45,012 nt of DNA from Collinsella sp. AF02-46-1 (lineage in GTDB: Bacteria > Actinomycetota > Coriobacteriia > Coriobacteriales > Coriobacteriaceae), in contig CAKXKM010000002.1 in assembly GCA_934876235.1 (NCBI GenBank), forward strand, positions 29,178-74,189, written 5' to 3'. Position 1 is the stretch's first letter. Every line of letters starts with the position of its first letter. The notes beneath the pieces were generated by a model that ran no database searches, was not told the origin of the DNA, and was given only the letters and a program-made list of their open reading frames with translations. The position numbers and the translations under genes are program-made. Below are positions 26,182 through 33,195 of this stretch, piece by piece.

Positions 26182-26411
26182 TCCAGCAACCGCTGATGTG
26201 GCCCGGCTCCGCAGACAAACTTACCAAGACAGTCATCCCATGGAGTCGAACTCGACCGTGACCATGTCGGTCGGGATCAGGATCGCGGACTACGAACTGC
26301 TCGCGGCATGCGGTGCGCTCCTCGCGGCGACGAGGAACCGGAGCGAGTGGACCGGAGCTTGGCTCTAGCCGACGTCACCCTCTGCGTTCCGCATGACGAC
26401 CCAACCCGCGT
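26182..26411. other. Intergenic region with 30-bp inverted repeat and gene fragment
   Basis: Holds the right copy of the 30-bp repeat (26237-26266). On the minus strand this copy reads MVTVEFDSMG followed at once by a stop, the beginning of the DUF4313-like gene without its body. A short plus-strand frame (26265-26368) has no ribosome-binding site and is probably noncoding. Confidence 0.6.
26237..26266. repeat. 30-bp inverted repeat, right copy
   Basis: Exact reverse complement of 16276-16305. It begins 55 bp after the integrase stop codon, where attachment sites often lie. Confidence 0.9.
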
Positions 26412-26810
26412 TCACCGGACGCGCGCGTCGGCAGGCGGTGCGGAAACGTCGTTCTTCGAGCGGGTGTTCTCGAACGCCCAGACCCACCATCGCAGGCGGT
26501 CATCTGCCCCGTGAATGGGGTCCTCCCTGTGGTAGTGCTCCAGCATGAGCTGAGTGGTCCAGCCGCCGAAGCGCACCGTGTAGACCGCCGTCTGCGCGTC
26601 GTGGATGACCGCGCCGAAGGGGTCTATTCGAATGATTTGGTCGATCGTGAAGCCGCGGCCGTCCGGCCAGCAGACGCGGACAGGCACCGTCGTTCCGTCG
26701 GCGTTAGTGCGGGCGTAGACGTCTACGTACTGCTTATGGACGCGTCTGCCGGGCTTGTCGCCGTTGGCGCGAATCGTGATGCCGCCGCTGAAGTCCTTTG
26801 TGTGGCCCAT
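26412..26810 (-). CDS. Small paralogous protein B, SOS-box operon
   Basis: 132 residues. The centre follows a small family common in Firmicutes and Actinobacteria that I know only as uncharacterised: VDVYARTNADGTTVPVRVCW, then DGRGFTIDQII, a strand pair and a final aromatic segment (LRWWVWAF). It resembles the protein encoded just upstream over its whole core. Its ATG overlaps the upstream stop (TGATG), so both are translated together. The tail after about residue 115 is not conserved between the two. From memory, relatives often sit beside Y-family polymerase genes; none is here. Confidence 0.7.
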   Translation of the reverse strand: MGHTKDFSGGITIRANGDKPGRRVHKQYVDVYARTNADGTTVPVRVCWPDGRGFTIDQIIRIDPFGAVIHDAQTAVYTVRFGGWTTQLMLEHYHREDPIHGADDRLRWWVWAFENTRSKNDVSAPPADARVR

Positions 26811-27127
26811 CACTCGGGCATCACCGCCATGCCGCCACCGCGCTCGACGAACCAGTCGCCGTGCTCCCACCAGACCGTTTTGCGCTGCCTCGCGATGCAG
26901 ACGTCGTAACGCACACAGAGGTTACCGAAGATGGCGCGGCCGAACTCCTGGCGGGCGTAGATGCTCTCAACCTTCCAACTGCGGCCGTCCGGCCAGTGGA
27001 TGGTGACGGGATCGGACGGGCCGTGGTCGGGGTCGTCCGCGCCGTTGGCGTCCACGGGGATGTAGATGCGCTGTGCATCGGTGGGTATGCCGCAGGTTCC
27101 CGCAAGCGAGTGCTTTTTCATGATCAT
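26810..27127 (-). CDS. Small paralogous protein A, SOS-box operon
   Basis: About 105 residues, with RIYIPVDANGADDPDHG, PVTIHWPDGRSWKVESIYAR and ending TVWWEHGDWFVERGGGMA: the same family as the next gene. ATG 27127 (or 27121) is preferred because GGGGG lies about 8 nt upstream; the ATG at 27169 is only 5 bases from the LexA-like box and would leave no room for a ribosome-binding site. Function unknown. Location under a LexA-type operator suggests a DNA-damage role or a link to element induction. Confidence 0.7.
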   Translation of the reverse strand: MIMKKHSLAGTCGIPTDAQRIYIPVDANGADDPDHGPSDPVTIHWPDGRSWKVESIYARQEFGRAIFGNLCVRYDVCIARQRKTVWWEHGDWFVERGGGMAVMPE

Positions 27128-27173
27128 GCGCGTACCCCCGAACATCCGTTTGCATCTCACGAGCTTCATTGTC

Positions 27174-27185
27174 GAACGAACGTTC
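27174..27185. promoter_or_regulatory. LexA/SOS box
   Basis: GAAC-GAAC-GTTC matches the GAAC-N4-GTTC core of Gram-positive and actinobacterial LexA operators, with flanking C and T partly extending the dyad. It lies about 47 bp upstream of the chosen start of the paralogous pair and about 145 bp upstream of the divergent HNH gene. TACAAT on the minus strand (rc of 27188-27193) may be the -10 box. Confidence 0.65.
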
Positions 27186-27329
27186 TTGATTGTAAAGCGA
27201 ACGTGGTGTGGGGGTTCGGTGTGCGGTGTCCGGACGGAGGGGCATGGATGTATCGCGTGAAAAGCGCCCGCGATCCGGAAGACCCGCGCCTTGGTATCAT
27301 TTTGCCATCCTTGGGGAAGGAAGAATGCC

Positions 27330-28079
27330 ATGACTCAGCTCTATGAGATAGACGGGTACCACTATATAGTCGACCTGACGCCCTATTTCGTTCTCGGCGT
27401 GCTGGTCATAGCCCTGGTCTGTGCAATCGCGGTCCTGGTTCGCAGGATTCTGGCGAGCCCCTTTAGGTATCCCTACTACGTGGCCCGCTTCGATGTGTCT
27501 GGCAGGCGCAACGTGAGGATCGAGGACCACATCGACCGTCACCTGATGGACCCGGCCAGTTGGGACGCCATCGTCGCCCATAGGGCATACATCCAGAACT
27601 GGAAGCACGAGCAAGAAGGGTATCTGAAAACCTGCCGGCTCCGCAGCCGGCGCGAGCGTCAGTACGCCGAGGCGGTCGACGATGACAGGGCCTTTAGGTT
27701 CATCACCTGCCGCGACCAGACGAGGTACAAGCAGGCCAACTACGTGAAGACGTCCTACAAGGTGTCGATGGATGATTCCGAGCTTGACGTGAACTGGGAG
27801 TGGATCGTCGAGCGCCGCATCCGCCTCGCCGCTATCAACGACGAGGCGACGCTCAGGGGCTATCACGCCAAGAACCAGCGAAGGCTGATGACGAAGCAGC
27901 TGCGCGAGCAGATCGCCCGCCGGGACAACTACACCTGCCAGATATGCGGGAAATACATGCCGGACGGCGTGGGCCTGCACGTCGACCATATCGTGCCGGT
28001 CGCGAAGGGCGGCAAGACCGTTCCATCCAACCTGCAGGTGCTCTGCTCGAAATGCAACGGGCGGAAGGGCGCGCGGTAG
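27330..28079 (+). CDS. Membrane-anchored HNH endonuclease
   Basis: A 249-residue protein. Residues 19-40 form one strong transmembrane segment (YFVLGVLVIALVCAIAVLV), followed by a basic stretch, then about 150 residues rich in charged helices. The last 60 residues form an HNH nuclease: CQICGKYMPD, LHVDHIVPVAKGG, NLQVLCSKCNGRKG, with Cys pairs for structural zinc and His-Asp-His catalytic residues. The nuclease should face the cytoplasm at the membrane, as expected for proteins attacking DNA on entry, though this is inference. GGAAGG precedes ATG 27330. It is convergent with the Mrr-like gene. Confidence 0.85.
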   Translation: MTQLYEIDGYHYIVDLTPYFVLGVLVIALVCAIAVLVRRILASPFRYPYYVARFDVSGRRNVRIEDHIDRHLMDPASWDAIVAHRAYIQNWKHEQEGYLKTCRLRSRRERQYAEAVDDDRAFRFITCRDQTRYKQANYVKTSYKVSMDDSELDVNWEWIVERRIRLAAINDEATLRGYHAKNQRRLMTKQLREQIARRDNYTCQICGKYMPDGVGLHVDHIVPVAKGGKTVPSNLQVLCSKCNGRKGAR

Positions 28080-28099
28080 CGGCGCGTTGCAGACACGCG

Positions 28100-29038
28100 C
28101 TATTCGTCGAAGAAATCGGTGTCAACGGCCTTGATCTCGTAGACCTGTCTCGTGCTCACGCCGACGCCGTAGTCGATCATGAGGCCGGCGAGCGCGGGGC
28201 CGTCGACGAGCACGACCGTCTGCCCCAGGAGGCCCTCAGCATATTTGCGGGCATCCTTGGAGAAGCGAGCCGTGGTGATGAAAAGGCCCTTCGATACGCC
28301 CTTTCCGGAAAGCGCCCCGACGAATGCCTGAACCTCCGGCCGTCCGACCGTCCTTTGCGGATCCCACCGCTTAGCCTGGTAGCAGATGGTTCCAAATCCG
28401 AGTCGGTCCTCACGGACGACGCCGTCTATCCCCTCGTCACCACTCTTTTTGGTGACGTCGGCACGGGAGTCCAGGCTCTCGCCGTAACCCATCGCCACGA
28501 GCAGCTTTCCGACCAGGTGCTCGAAGAAATACGGATCTTTTCCCATGATGATCGAAATGAGGTCGTCGGCGAGCGCGTCGCGAATCTCGCCGTAGGCAGA
28601 CTCCATCGCCTCCTGAGGGGACTCCTGGTCCTCCAGCGTCGAAACGCCCTCGGGCTCTGAAGCGTTTTTGGCCTTGCTTGCGGCCTGATAGCCGTCTTTC
28701 CACTTCTTGAATGCCGTGCAGTTCTCATAGAGACCCTTGACTGTAATGGGTCCGGGATAATCAGAGAGGTACGTCCTGCCGGCATCGGTGATACGGTAGG
28801 TTCCCTTCTTCTCGCCGTATTCCAGAAGCTTAGCCTTCTCCAAATCGGTGATACCCCAGTACACGCGGTTGTAGAGTCTCGACTGGCCGCTCTTGAGACG
28901 CTCGGCCCGTTCGTCATCGGTCATGTCGAATTCGATCGCCACGGCATCCTGGAGGTCGGTGCCTGCCAGATATCCATCGACATGCGCCAGCGCTTCAAGG
29001 ATGGGCCGCATGGTCTCATGCCATTTGGGCATCGTCAT
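28100..29038 (-). CDS. mrr: Mrr-like type IV restriction endonuclease
   Basis: A 312-residue protein. Residues 1-95 form the winged-helix Mrr N-terminal domain (RVYWGITDLEKAKLLEYGEK, then GTYRITDAGRTYL). After a linker, residues 165-300 carry the Mrr catalytic domain: GDEGIDGVV (Asp205) and CYQAKRW (Gln221, Lys223), the D-QxK version of the PD-(D/E)XK site. Mrr proteins usually cut DNA with foreign methylation. AAGGGG is 10 nt before ATG 29038. It overlaps the EcsC-like gene by 23 bp and is the last of three overlapping genes. An Mrr enzyme beside a methylating enzyme must not recognise its partner's mark, so its specificity is of interest. Confidence 0.9.
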   Translation of the reverse strand: MTMPKWHETMRPILEALAHVDGYLAGTDLQDAVAIEFDMTDDERAERLKSGQSRLYNRVYWGITDLEKAKLLEYGEKKGTYRITDAGRTYLSDYPGPITVKGLYENCTAFKKWKDGYQAASKAKNASEPEGVSTLEDQESPQEAMESAYGEIRDALADDLISIIMGKDPYFFEHLVGKLLVAMGYGESLDSRADVTKKSGDEGIDGVVREDRLGFGTICYQAKRWDPQRTVGRPEVQAFVGALSGKGVSKGLFITTARFSKDARKYAEGLLGQTVVLVDGPALAGLMIDYGVGVSTRQVYEIKAVDTDFFDE

Positions 29039-29954
29039 CGCTCGTCATCCCCTTCATTTCGGCAAAATCAGTAAAAGGCTCAACCGCCACTGCGGTCAAG
29101 GGGCCTGTCGCCTGTGGCAATGACCTGAGCTCCCCTGCAAGTCTCCTGGCCCCGCCCTTGAGGCTGACGAACGTGAGGCCTCCCGAGATGAACCCGCCGA
29201 CGACCGGAACGACTTTGCTCACCGCGTCGCCGAAACTGCTTTTGGTGATCTTGACGCCGATCCCGGCAAGGACCTTTTTGATAATCGGGTAGTAACTTGT
29301 CTGCATAAGCGCCTTGTTGGCGACCTTCTTGGCCACATTGGCCTGAACCGTTTTGGAAAACGCCGTCAAGGCGGAGTTGGCACCGCTCACGCCGGCCATC
29401 ACGGCCAGGAGAAGGGCGAAGGCCGCCAAGGTCTCATCGTCCATCTCGTCGCAATCGTCGATAAATGACTGCCAGCCGTAGAGATACGCCAGCTTCTGCA
29501 TGATTCGAAAGGCGTGGACATAGTACTGCGTCACGTCCGCCGGGATCGTTCCGAGCATCGCGAGCCCGCCGGGCAATCCCGCGGAGAACGAAAGGACGGT
29601 CGATTTCTTCGTCTCGAAATCAATGACGTCCCTCGCGATGGAGTCGACAAGGTCAGAATCCATCCCGGCGGCGGCTGGGCTCGTTGAAATCGCGAGCTCT
29701 ACCCGCTCGTCCGCAACGCCCCGCTTACGAAACTCTGAGCGGAGGAAATGGTCGCGCTCGATTGCCACGCCTTTCAGCCTCATAACCTTCTTGAGGAAGG
29801 CGATGGCATATCTTTGGGCTTCCTCCTCCTGTCGATCGGCCTCGGCCTTTAGGTCCCCAATACCCTCCCCAACACTATCCAACACAGATAATTCCGTTCG
29901 TTCTTTTGGCTTTGGAATGTTTCTCCTCACGCTACTCACCAACTTTTTCGGCAT
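29016..29954 (-). CDS. EcsC-like protein inside a restriction operon
   Basis: About 312 residues. The centre resembles EcsC-family proteins: FSAGLPGGLAMLGTIPADVT and HAFRIMQKLAYLYGW parallel the family's glycine-rich stretch, (L)PxD motif and IAxxYG. Several hydrophobic stretches (about 115-135, 160-180, 260-285) suggest membrane association. The start is uncertain: ATG 29954 overlaps the upstream gene by 23 bp; GTG at 29930 is an alternative. EcsC function is not settled. Placement between two restriction genes with overlaps on both sides suggests that it works with them, for example as a membrane effector; this is inference. Confidence 0.65.
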   Translation of the reverse strand: MPKKLVSSVRRNIPKPKERTELSVLDSVGEGIGDLKAEADRQEEEAQRYAIAFLKKVMRLKGVAIERDHFLRSEFRKRGVADERVELAISTSPAAAGMDSDLVDSIARDVIDFETKKSTVLSFSAGLPGGLAMLGTIPADVTQYYVHAFRIMQKLAYLYGWQSFIDDCDEMDDETLAAFALLLAVMAGVSGANSALTAFSKTVQANVAKKVANKALMQTSYYPIIKKVLAGIGVKITKSSFGDAVSKVVPVVGGFISGGLTFVSLKGGARRLAGELRSLPQATGPLTAVAVEPFTDFAEMKGMTSDDDAQMA

Positions 29955-32718
29955 AAAGACTGAACAGATGGGCGACGATCTTTTCTTCGTCTCCATCGAA
30001 ACTCATGCCATATGCAGACTCAACGGCCGCGTCCAAATCAGAATGGGCCTTAACTAAATCGTTGAACAGGAAGAACGAATCGGCTCCATACAGTGTTGCC
30101 AAGGAGCAATCAGGGTAATTGGACCTAACCTTTATAACGGCTTTCGCCCGCTCCTCAATTTCGTTGATGTCGTCTTGGTCAGCATCTGGATAGGGAAAGT
30201 TGTAGTACACGGATGGAGCATATCGGTAGTCATTTTTCAACCTACCGGCAACGGTTCTCATCCAGGCATTGTGTGTCTGCGACATGAGCAACCCGAAGTC
30301 AAACATGCTTGCTCCGTCAACGATTACAACGGCGTCGCTCGCCACCACGCTTCTGGAGACATAACCAATAGGAATGTACTTCCGCCGTGCGGACGAAACT
30401 CTAGGAATTATGATGTAGTCGTTCTCCGGCTGCCTAATCTGTGTAAATAGTTGCGGGCTATCAGCGGTCTTGCGAATTCTCGGAATTTTATTTGATGCGC
30501 GATACTCACGAACGGCTCTGATACGTTTCATTATTTCAGTGTTGTTCGTATATTCCGCAGGATTAACTCCATCAAGCCAGAGACAGTAGCGTGAGCAGTC
30601 GGTTTCATTCAGAAACTCGCGGCTTCCAACGAAGGGACGGAATAGCTTTTCGCAATCTGGATATCTACTCAGGAACTGCTTCTTTTCTTCAGCCGAAAAG
30701 AGAAGCTGTCCATTCTCCATAGGCTGACTCCCCTGCGTGACTTTGCAGCCGCGCCGATTAATACACTTTTTCCTGTTTTTAATCCATACGTCTGGAGCGC
30801 TCTTTAGGTATCCATTGATATGAGAGGCGAATATTGGCCCATCAGCGCCGAACAAGACCTTTTTATGGCCATCTTCAAACATCGAGAAGCCAACGATAAC
30901 GCACATCACGCCCGCTTTGTCTGAAGCCTCGCTATCCCAAAGGAACGTCGTATACGCAAAATTAATCACGCAGCCCGCTTCGGAAAGAATCTTCCAAAGA
31001 GATCCCACTGATTCGCCCTGACAAATGGAATTCGAAGAAACGAAAGCGCATCGAATGTTGGTGCCCTTGGAATAGTCGGCCGCCTTTTTAAACCAGCCAG
31101 CAACATAGTCCAGTTTTCCCGCATTGCTTAACCCATCGAACAGCGAGGAAACATCATTCGATTGTTCTTTTGACTGCATGGCCTGACCCAGGAACGGCGG
31201 GTTTCCGAGGACGTAGTCGACCCCATCAGCCGCGACGACGTCGTTCCAGTCGGTACGCAGCGCGTTGGCGTTGACGATGCCCTCATAGTCCGTGAGCGGG
31301 AGTTCCTGGTAGACGCGCTGCGTCACTTTTGCGGTGTCAGCGTCCGCCTGCTTCTCGGCGATCCAGAGCGCCGTGCGGGCAACGCAGCAAGCGAAGTCCT
31401 CCAGCTCAATACCATGGAAGTTCTTTAGGTTGACCAGCACGTCGCGATCGCCGGAATCCTCAAAGCTGAATGACGTCTGCTCACCCTGGAGCTCGAAGAG
31501 GATGCGGTTCTCCAGCTGCCTCAGGCAGAGATAGCTTTCGGTGAGGAAGTTACCGGAACCCGCGGCTGGGTCGAGGATGGAGATGCTACCGATTTTTTCA
31601 TGCAGGTCCTTGAGCGCACGGGTCCTCGCACCGCCCGCGACGGGCTTAGCACGGGCCTCCTCGAACTCAGCCTTGAAGCCGTCGAGGAAGAGCGGGTCTA
31701 TGACCTTGTGGATGTTTTCGGGGCTCGTGAAGTGCTGGCCGTTTGCGCGGCGGTGGTCGTGGGACAGAGCGCCCTCGAAGATGGAGCCGAAGACCGTGGG
31801 GCTCACGCCCGACCAATCGAACTCCTGGCACCCCTCGACGATGAGCGTATGGCGGAAGTTCTCGGACAGGGGCGGAATCTCCGTCTTCTCCCGGAAGAGG
31901 CCGCCGTTCATGTAGGGCAGTTTCTTCAGCCAGGACTCGGCGTACTTGTCGCGTTCCTCGTCCTTGGTGTCGAGCCAGACGAACAGGTCCTTGAGGCCGC
32001 GCCTGAGATCACCCGCTTGGAAGTGCGAGACGTAGTCGCGGAAGGCGTTGGGGGCCACGAGTCCCGAGTCCTCGCAGAACATGAGGAACATGAGACGCGT
32101 CATGAGCACGGAGAGCGCATGGTGATTCTCGGGCGTGTCGGGATCATCGAACGCCTCGGCGACCTGGTCATGGAGTTTCGACATGATCTTGCCGGCCTCG
32201 ACGGAAACGGCGCGGGAGATCGTGGCCGGGGCCTCCGCCCCGCCCTTGAGGAACTGAATGGCCGCGAGGTTCTTGGGGAGCTCGGCGAGCGGCAACTTGA
32301 AAAGAGGCTCCCGGCATAGCGAGTCCCGCTCGCGGTCGAAGACCCAAAACTCGGCAAAATTGCAAGCGATGATGTAGCGCGGCTGTTGGGAGAGGGGCAT
32401 GCCCTGAGCGTAGGCGTTGCCCTGCTTCGCGGGCGTCACCTTGCGGCCCTGGCGCGTCTCCTCCTTGGCGAGGTCGATTCCAAGCGACTTCTGTTCGACA
32501 AGGGTTTTAGCCGACGGTATGAAGACATCGATGTAGCCCTCGTGCGCGCTCGCATCCGTCGAGACGGGTTTCTCAAACTCAAGCCGCGAAACGGCATCCT
32601 CGACGCCGAGAACACTTTGGTAGAAATCGATCCAGAACCGCTGGGTGTCCTGGCTCTCATTTCCCTTGTTCGCCCACCTGCTTGCAAAAGCTTCTGCATC
32701 GGCTTTCTTTCCCGGCAT
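29932..32718 (-). CDS. MmeI-like fused restriction-modification enzyme (type IIL/IIG)
   Basis: A 928-residue protein combining nuclease and N6-adenine methylase. Asp64 and Glu75-Gln76-Lys77 (GYIDVFIPSAKTLVEQKS) form a D-ExK nuclease site. The SAM-binding motif DPAAGSGNF lies at 383-391 and catalytic NPPF at 506-509. The C-terminal 400 residues should be the target-recognition part. Length and order match MmeI-family enzymes (about 920 residues), which modify one strand and cut at a distance; DISARM and BREX methylases are related, but no DrmA/B, PglZ or BrxL is here. ATG 32718 with GAGGG 5 nt upstream was chosen; an in-frame GTG at 32730 is less likely. First gene of a three-gene overlapping operon at the right end of the element. 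Confidence 0.92.
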   Translation of the reverse strand: MPGKKADAEAFASRWANKGNESQDTQRFWIDFYQSVLGVEDAVSRLEFEKPVSTDASAHEGYIDVFIPSAKTLVEQKSLGIDLAKEETRQGRKVTPAKQGNAYAQGMPLSQQPRYIIACNFAEFWVFDRERDSLCREPLFKLPLAELPKNLAAIQFLKGGAEAPATISRAVSVEAGKIMSKLHDQVAEAFDDPDTPENHHALSVLMTRLMFLMFCEDSGLVAPNAFRDYVSHFQAGDLRRGLKDLFVWLDTKDEERDKYAESWLKKLPYMNGGLFREKTEIPPLSENFRHTLIVEGCQEFDWSGVSPTVFGSIFEGALSHDHRRANGQHFTSPENIHKVIDPLFLDGFKAEFEEARAKPVAGGARTRALKDLHEKIGSISILDPAAGSGNFLTESYLCLRQLENRILFELQGEQTSFSFEDSGDRDVLVNLKNFHGIELEDFACCVARTALWIAEKQADADTAKVTQRVYQELPLTDYEGIVNANALRTDWNDVVAADGVDYVLGNPPFLGQAMQSKEQSNDVSSLFDGLSNAGKLDYVAGWFKKAADYSKGTNIRCAFVSSNSICQGESVGSLWKILSEAGCVINFAYTTFLWDSEASDKAGVMCVIVGFSMFEDGHKKVLFGADGPIFASHINGYLKSAPDVWIKNRKKCINRRGCKVTQGSQPMENGQLLFSAEEKKQFLSRYPDCEKLFRPFVGSREFLNETDCSRYCLWLDGVNPAEYTNNTEIMKRIRAVREYRASNKIPRIRKTADSPQLFTQIRQPENDYIIIPRVSSARRKYIPIGYVSRSVVASDAVVIVDGASMFDFGLLMSQTHNAWMRTVAGRLKNDYRYAPSVYYNFPYPDADQDDINEIEERAKAVIKVRSNYPDCSLATLYGADSFFLFNDLVKAHSDLDAAVESAYGMSFDGDEEKIVAHLFSLYAEKVGE

Positions 32719-32875
32719 ACGGACCCTCACTTGATAGCCTTTTCCACTGAGAAAGATTCTACGTACTAGTTCGGTCTTTTTAACCGGCGTTTGGCTTTAT
32801 TGCACTCCAGTAGGCTTCTTTGTGCGCGATTCCGTCTTATTTTCTTCGCTATTTCTTCGCTGCGCTATTTAGTCA
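32719..32875. other. Right sub-terminal region with arm-site candidates
   Basis: AT-rich, no gene. Carries GTTTGGCTTTATTGC (32789-32803) and CTATTTCTTCG (32849-32859), both matched at the left end of the element, and must hold the promoter of the restriction operon. Confidence 0.5.
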
Positions 32876-32912
32876 AAAGAAAACAGCTCAGAGGAATAAT
32901 ACCTCTGAGCTG
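32876..32912 (-). terminator. Element-borne replacement terminator for tRNA-fMet
   Basis: A perfect 11-bp stem (32884-32894 with 32902-32912) followed on the minus strand by TTTTCTTTT, 11 bases after the encoded CCA. It is inside the element, so it stands in for the host terminator displaced to 13621-13655. Confidence 0.85.
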
Positions 32913-32919
32913 CTAAAAG

Positions 32920-32971
32920 TCTTGGTCGCGGGGGCAGGATTTGAACCTACGACCTCCGGGTTATGAGCCCG
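32920..32971 (-). repeat. attR: right 52-bp direct repeat within tRNA-fMet
   Basis: Identical to 13662-13713. It includes three bases beyond the CCA end and extends into the anticodon stem. Confidence 0.95.
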
Positions 32972-32999
32972 GCGAGCTACCAGACTGCTCCACCCCGCA
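32923..32999 (-). tRNA. Initiator tRNA-fMet (CAT)
   Basis: A 77-nt gene with encoded CCA. The anticodon stem is CCGGG-CTCATAA-CCCGG, with the three G:C pairs next to the loop that mark initiators. The T arm is GTAGGTTCAAATCCTGC. Positions 1 and 72 form U-G rather than a Watson-Crick pair, in keeping with the weak 1:72 pair of initiators. Its 3' part is the attachment site of the mobile element and is fully restored by integration. A promoter at 33031-33059 and a new terminator at 32876-32912 flank it. Confidence 0.95.
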
Positions 33000-33030
33000 A
33001 TGTCTGGGCGCCTCATGTGCGCAAGAAAGA

Positions 33031-33059
33031 ATATTACGTGGGAGTTCGGTAAACGGCAA
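33031..33059 (-). promoter_or_regulatory. tRNA-fMet promoter
   Basis: On the minus strand TTGCCG (33054-33059) and TAATAT (33031-33036) are separated by exactly 17 bp, about 31 bp before the tRNA 5' end. A good housekeeping-type promoter in host DNA outside the element. Confidence 0.7.
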
Positions 33060-33153
33060 GGAAAATCTCGTAGAGCATAATTCCTTCATATTTAAACCCC
33101 TCAGCCCCTATCACCGTAAACGAATCGCAGCCGAGCGCCGTCGACGGCACGTA

Positions 33154-33159
33154 TACAAT
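33154..33159 (+). promoter_or_regulatory. Probable -10 box of coaX
   Basis: TACAAT (within TATACAAT) lies 36 bases before the coaX ATG. No clear -35 box is seen. Confidence 0.4.
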
Positions 33160-33195
33160 GGTGCGCGTCCTTTCATGCCAACACCGGGAGTAGAC

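Larger units (their letters stand above)
13662..32971. mobile_element. Integrative mobilizable element in tRNA-fMet
   Basis: The ends are exact 52-bp direct repeats; one repeat plus the unique DNA is 19,258 bp. The right repeat is part of the complete tRNA-fMet gene, the left one is a tRNA fragment. Inside are a tyrosine integrase, Xis-like protein, relaxase, MobC-like protein, VirD4-type coupling protein and VapE-like helicase, plus nuclease and restriction cargo. VirB4/TraE or other mating-pore genes were not found, which points to an element mobilised by a helper. The cargo ends are visibly less GC-rich than the mobilisation core. Confidence 0.9.

Noticed and set aside
29932..32718. DISARM or BREX system
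   Set aside because: The methylase is related, but DrmA, DrmB, DrmC, PglZ, BrxC and BrxL homologues are not in the window.
13662..32971. Autonomous conjugative element
   Set aside because: A coupling protein and relaxase are present, but no VirB4, VirB6, VirB8 or pilus gene.
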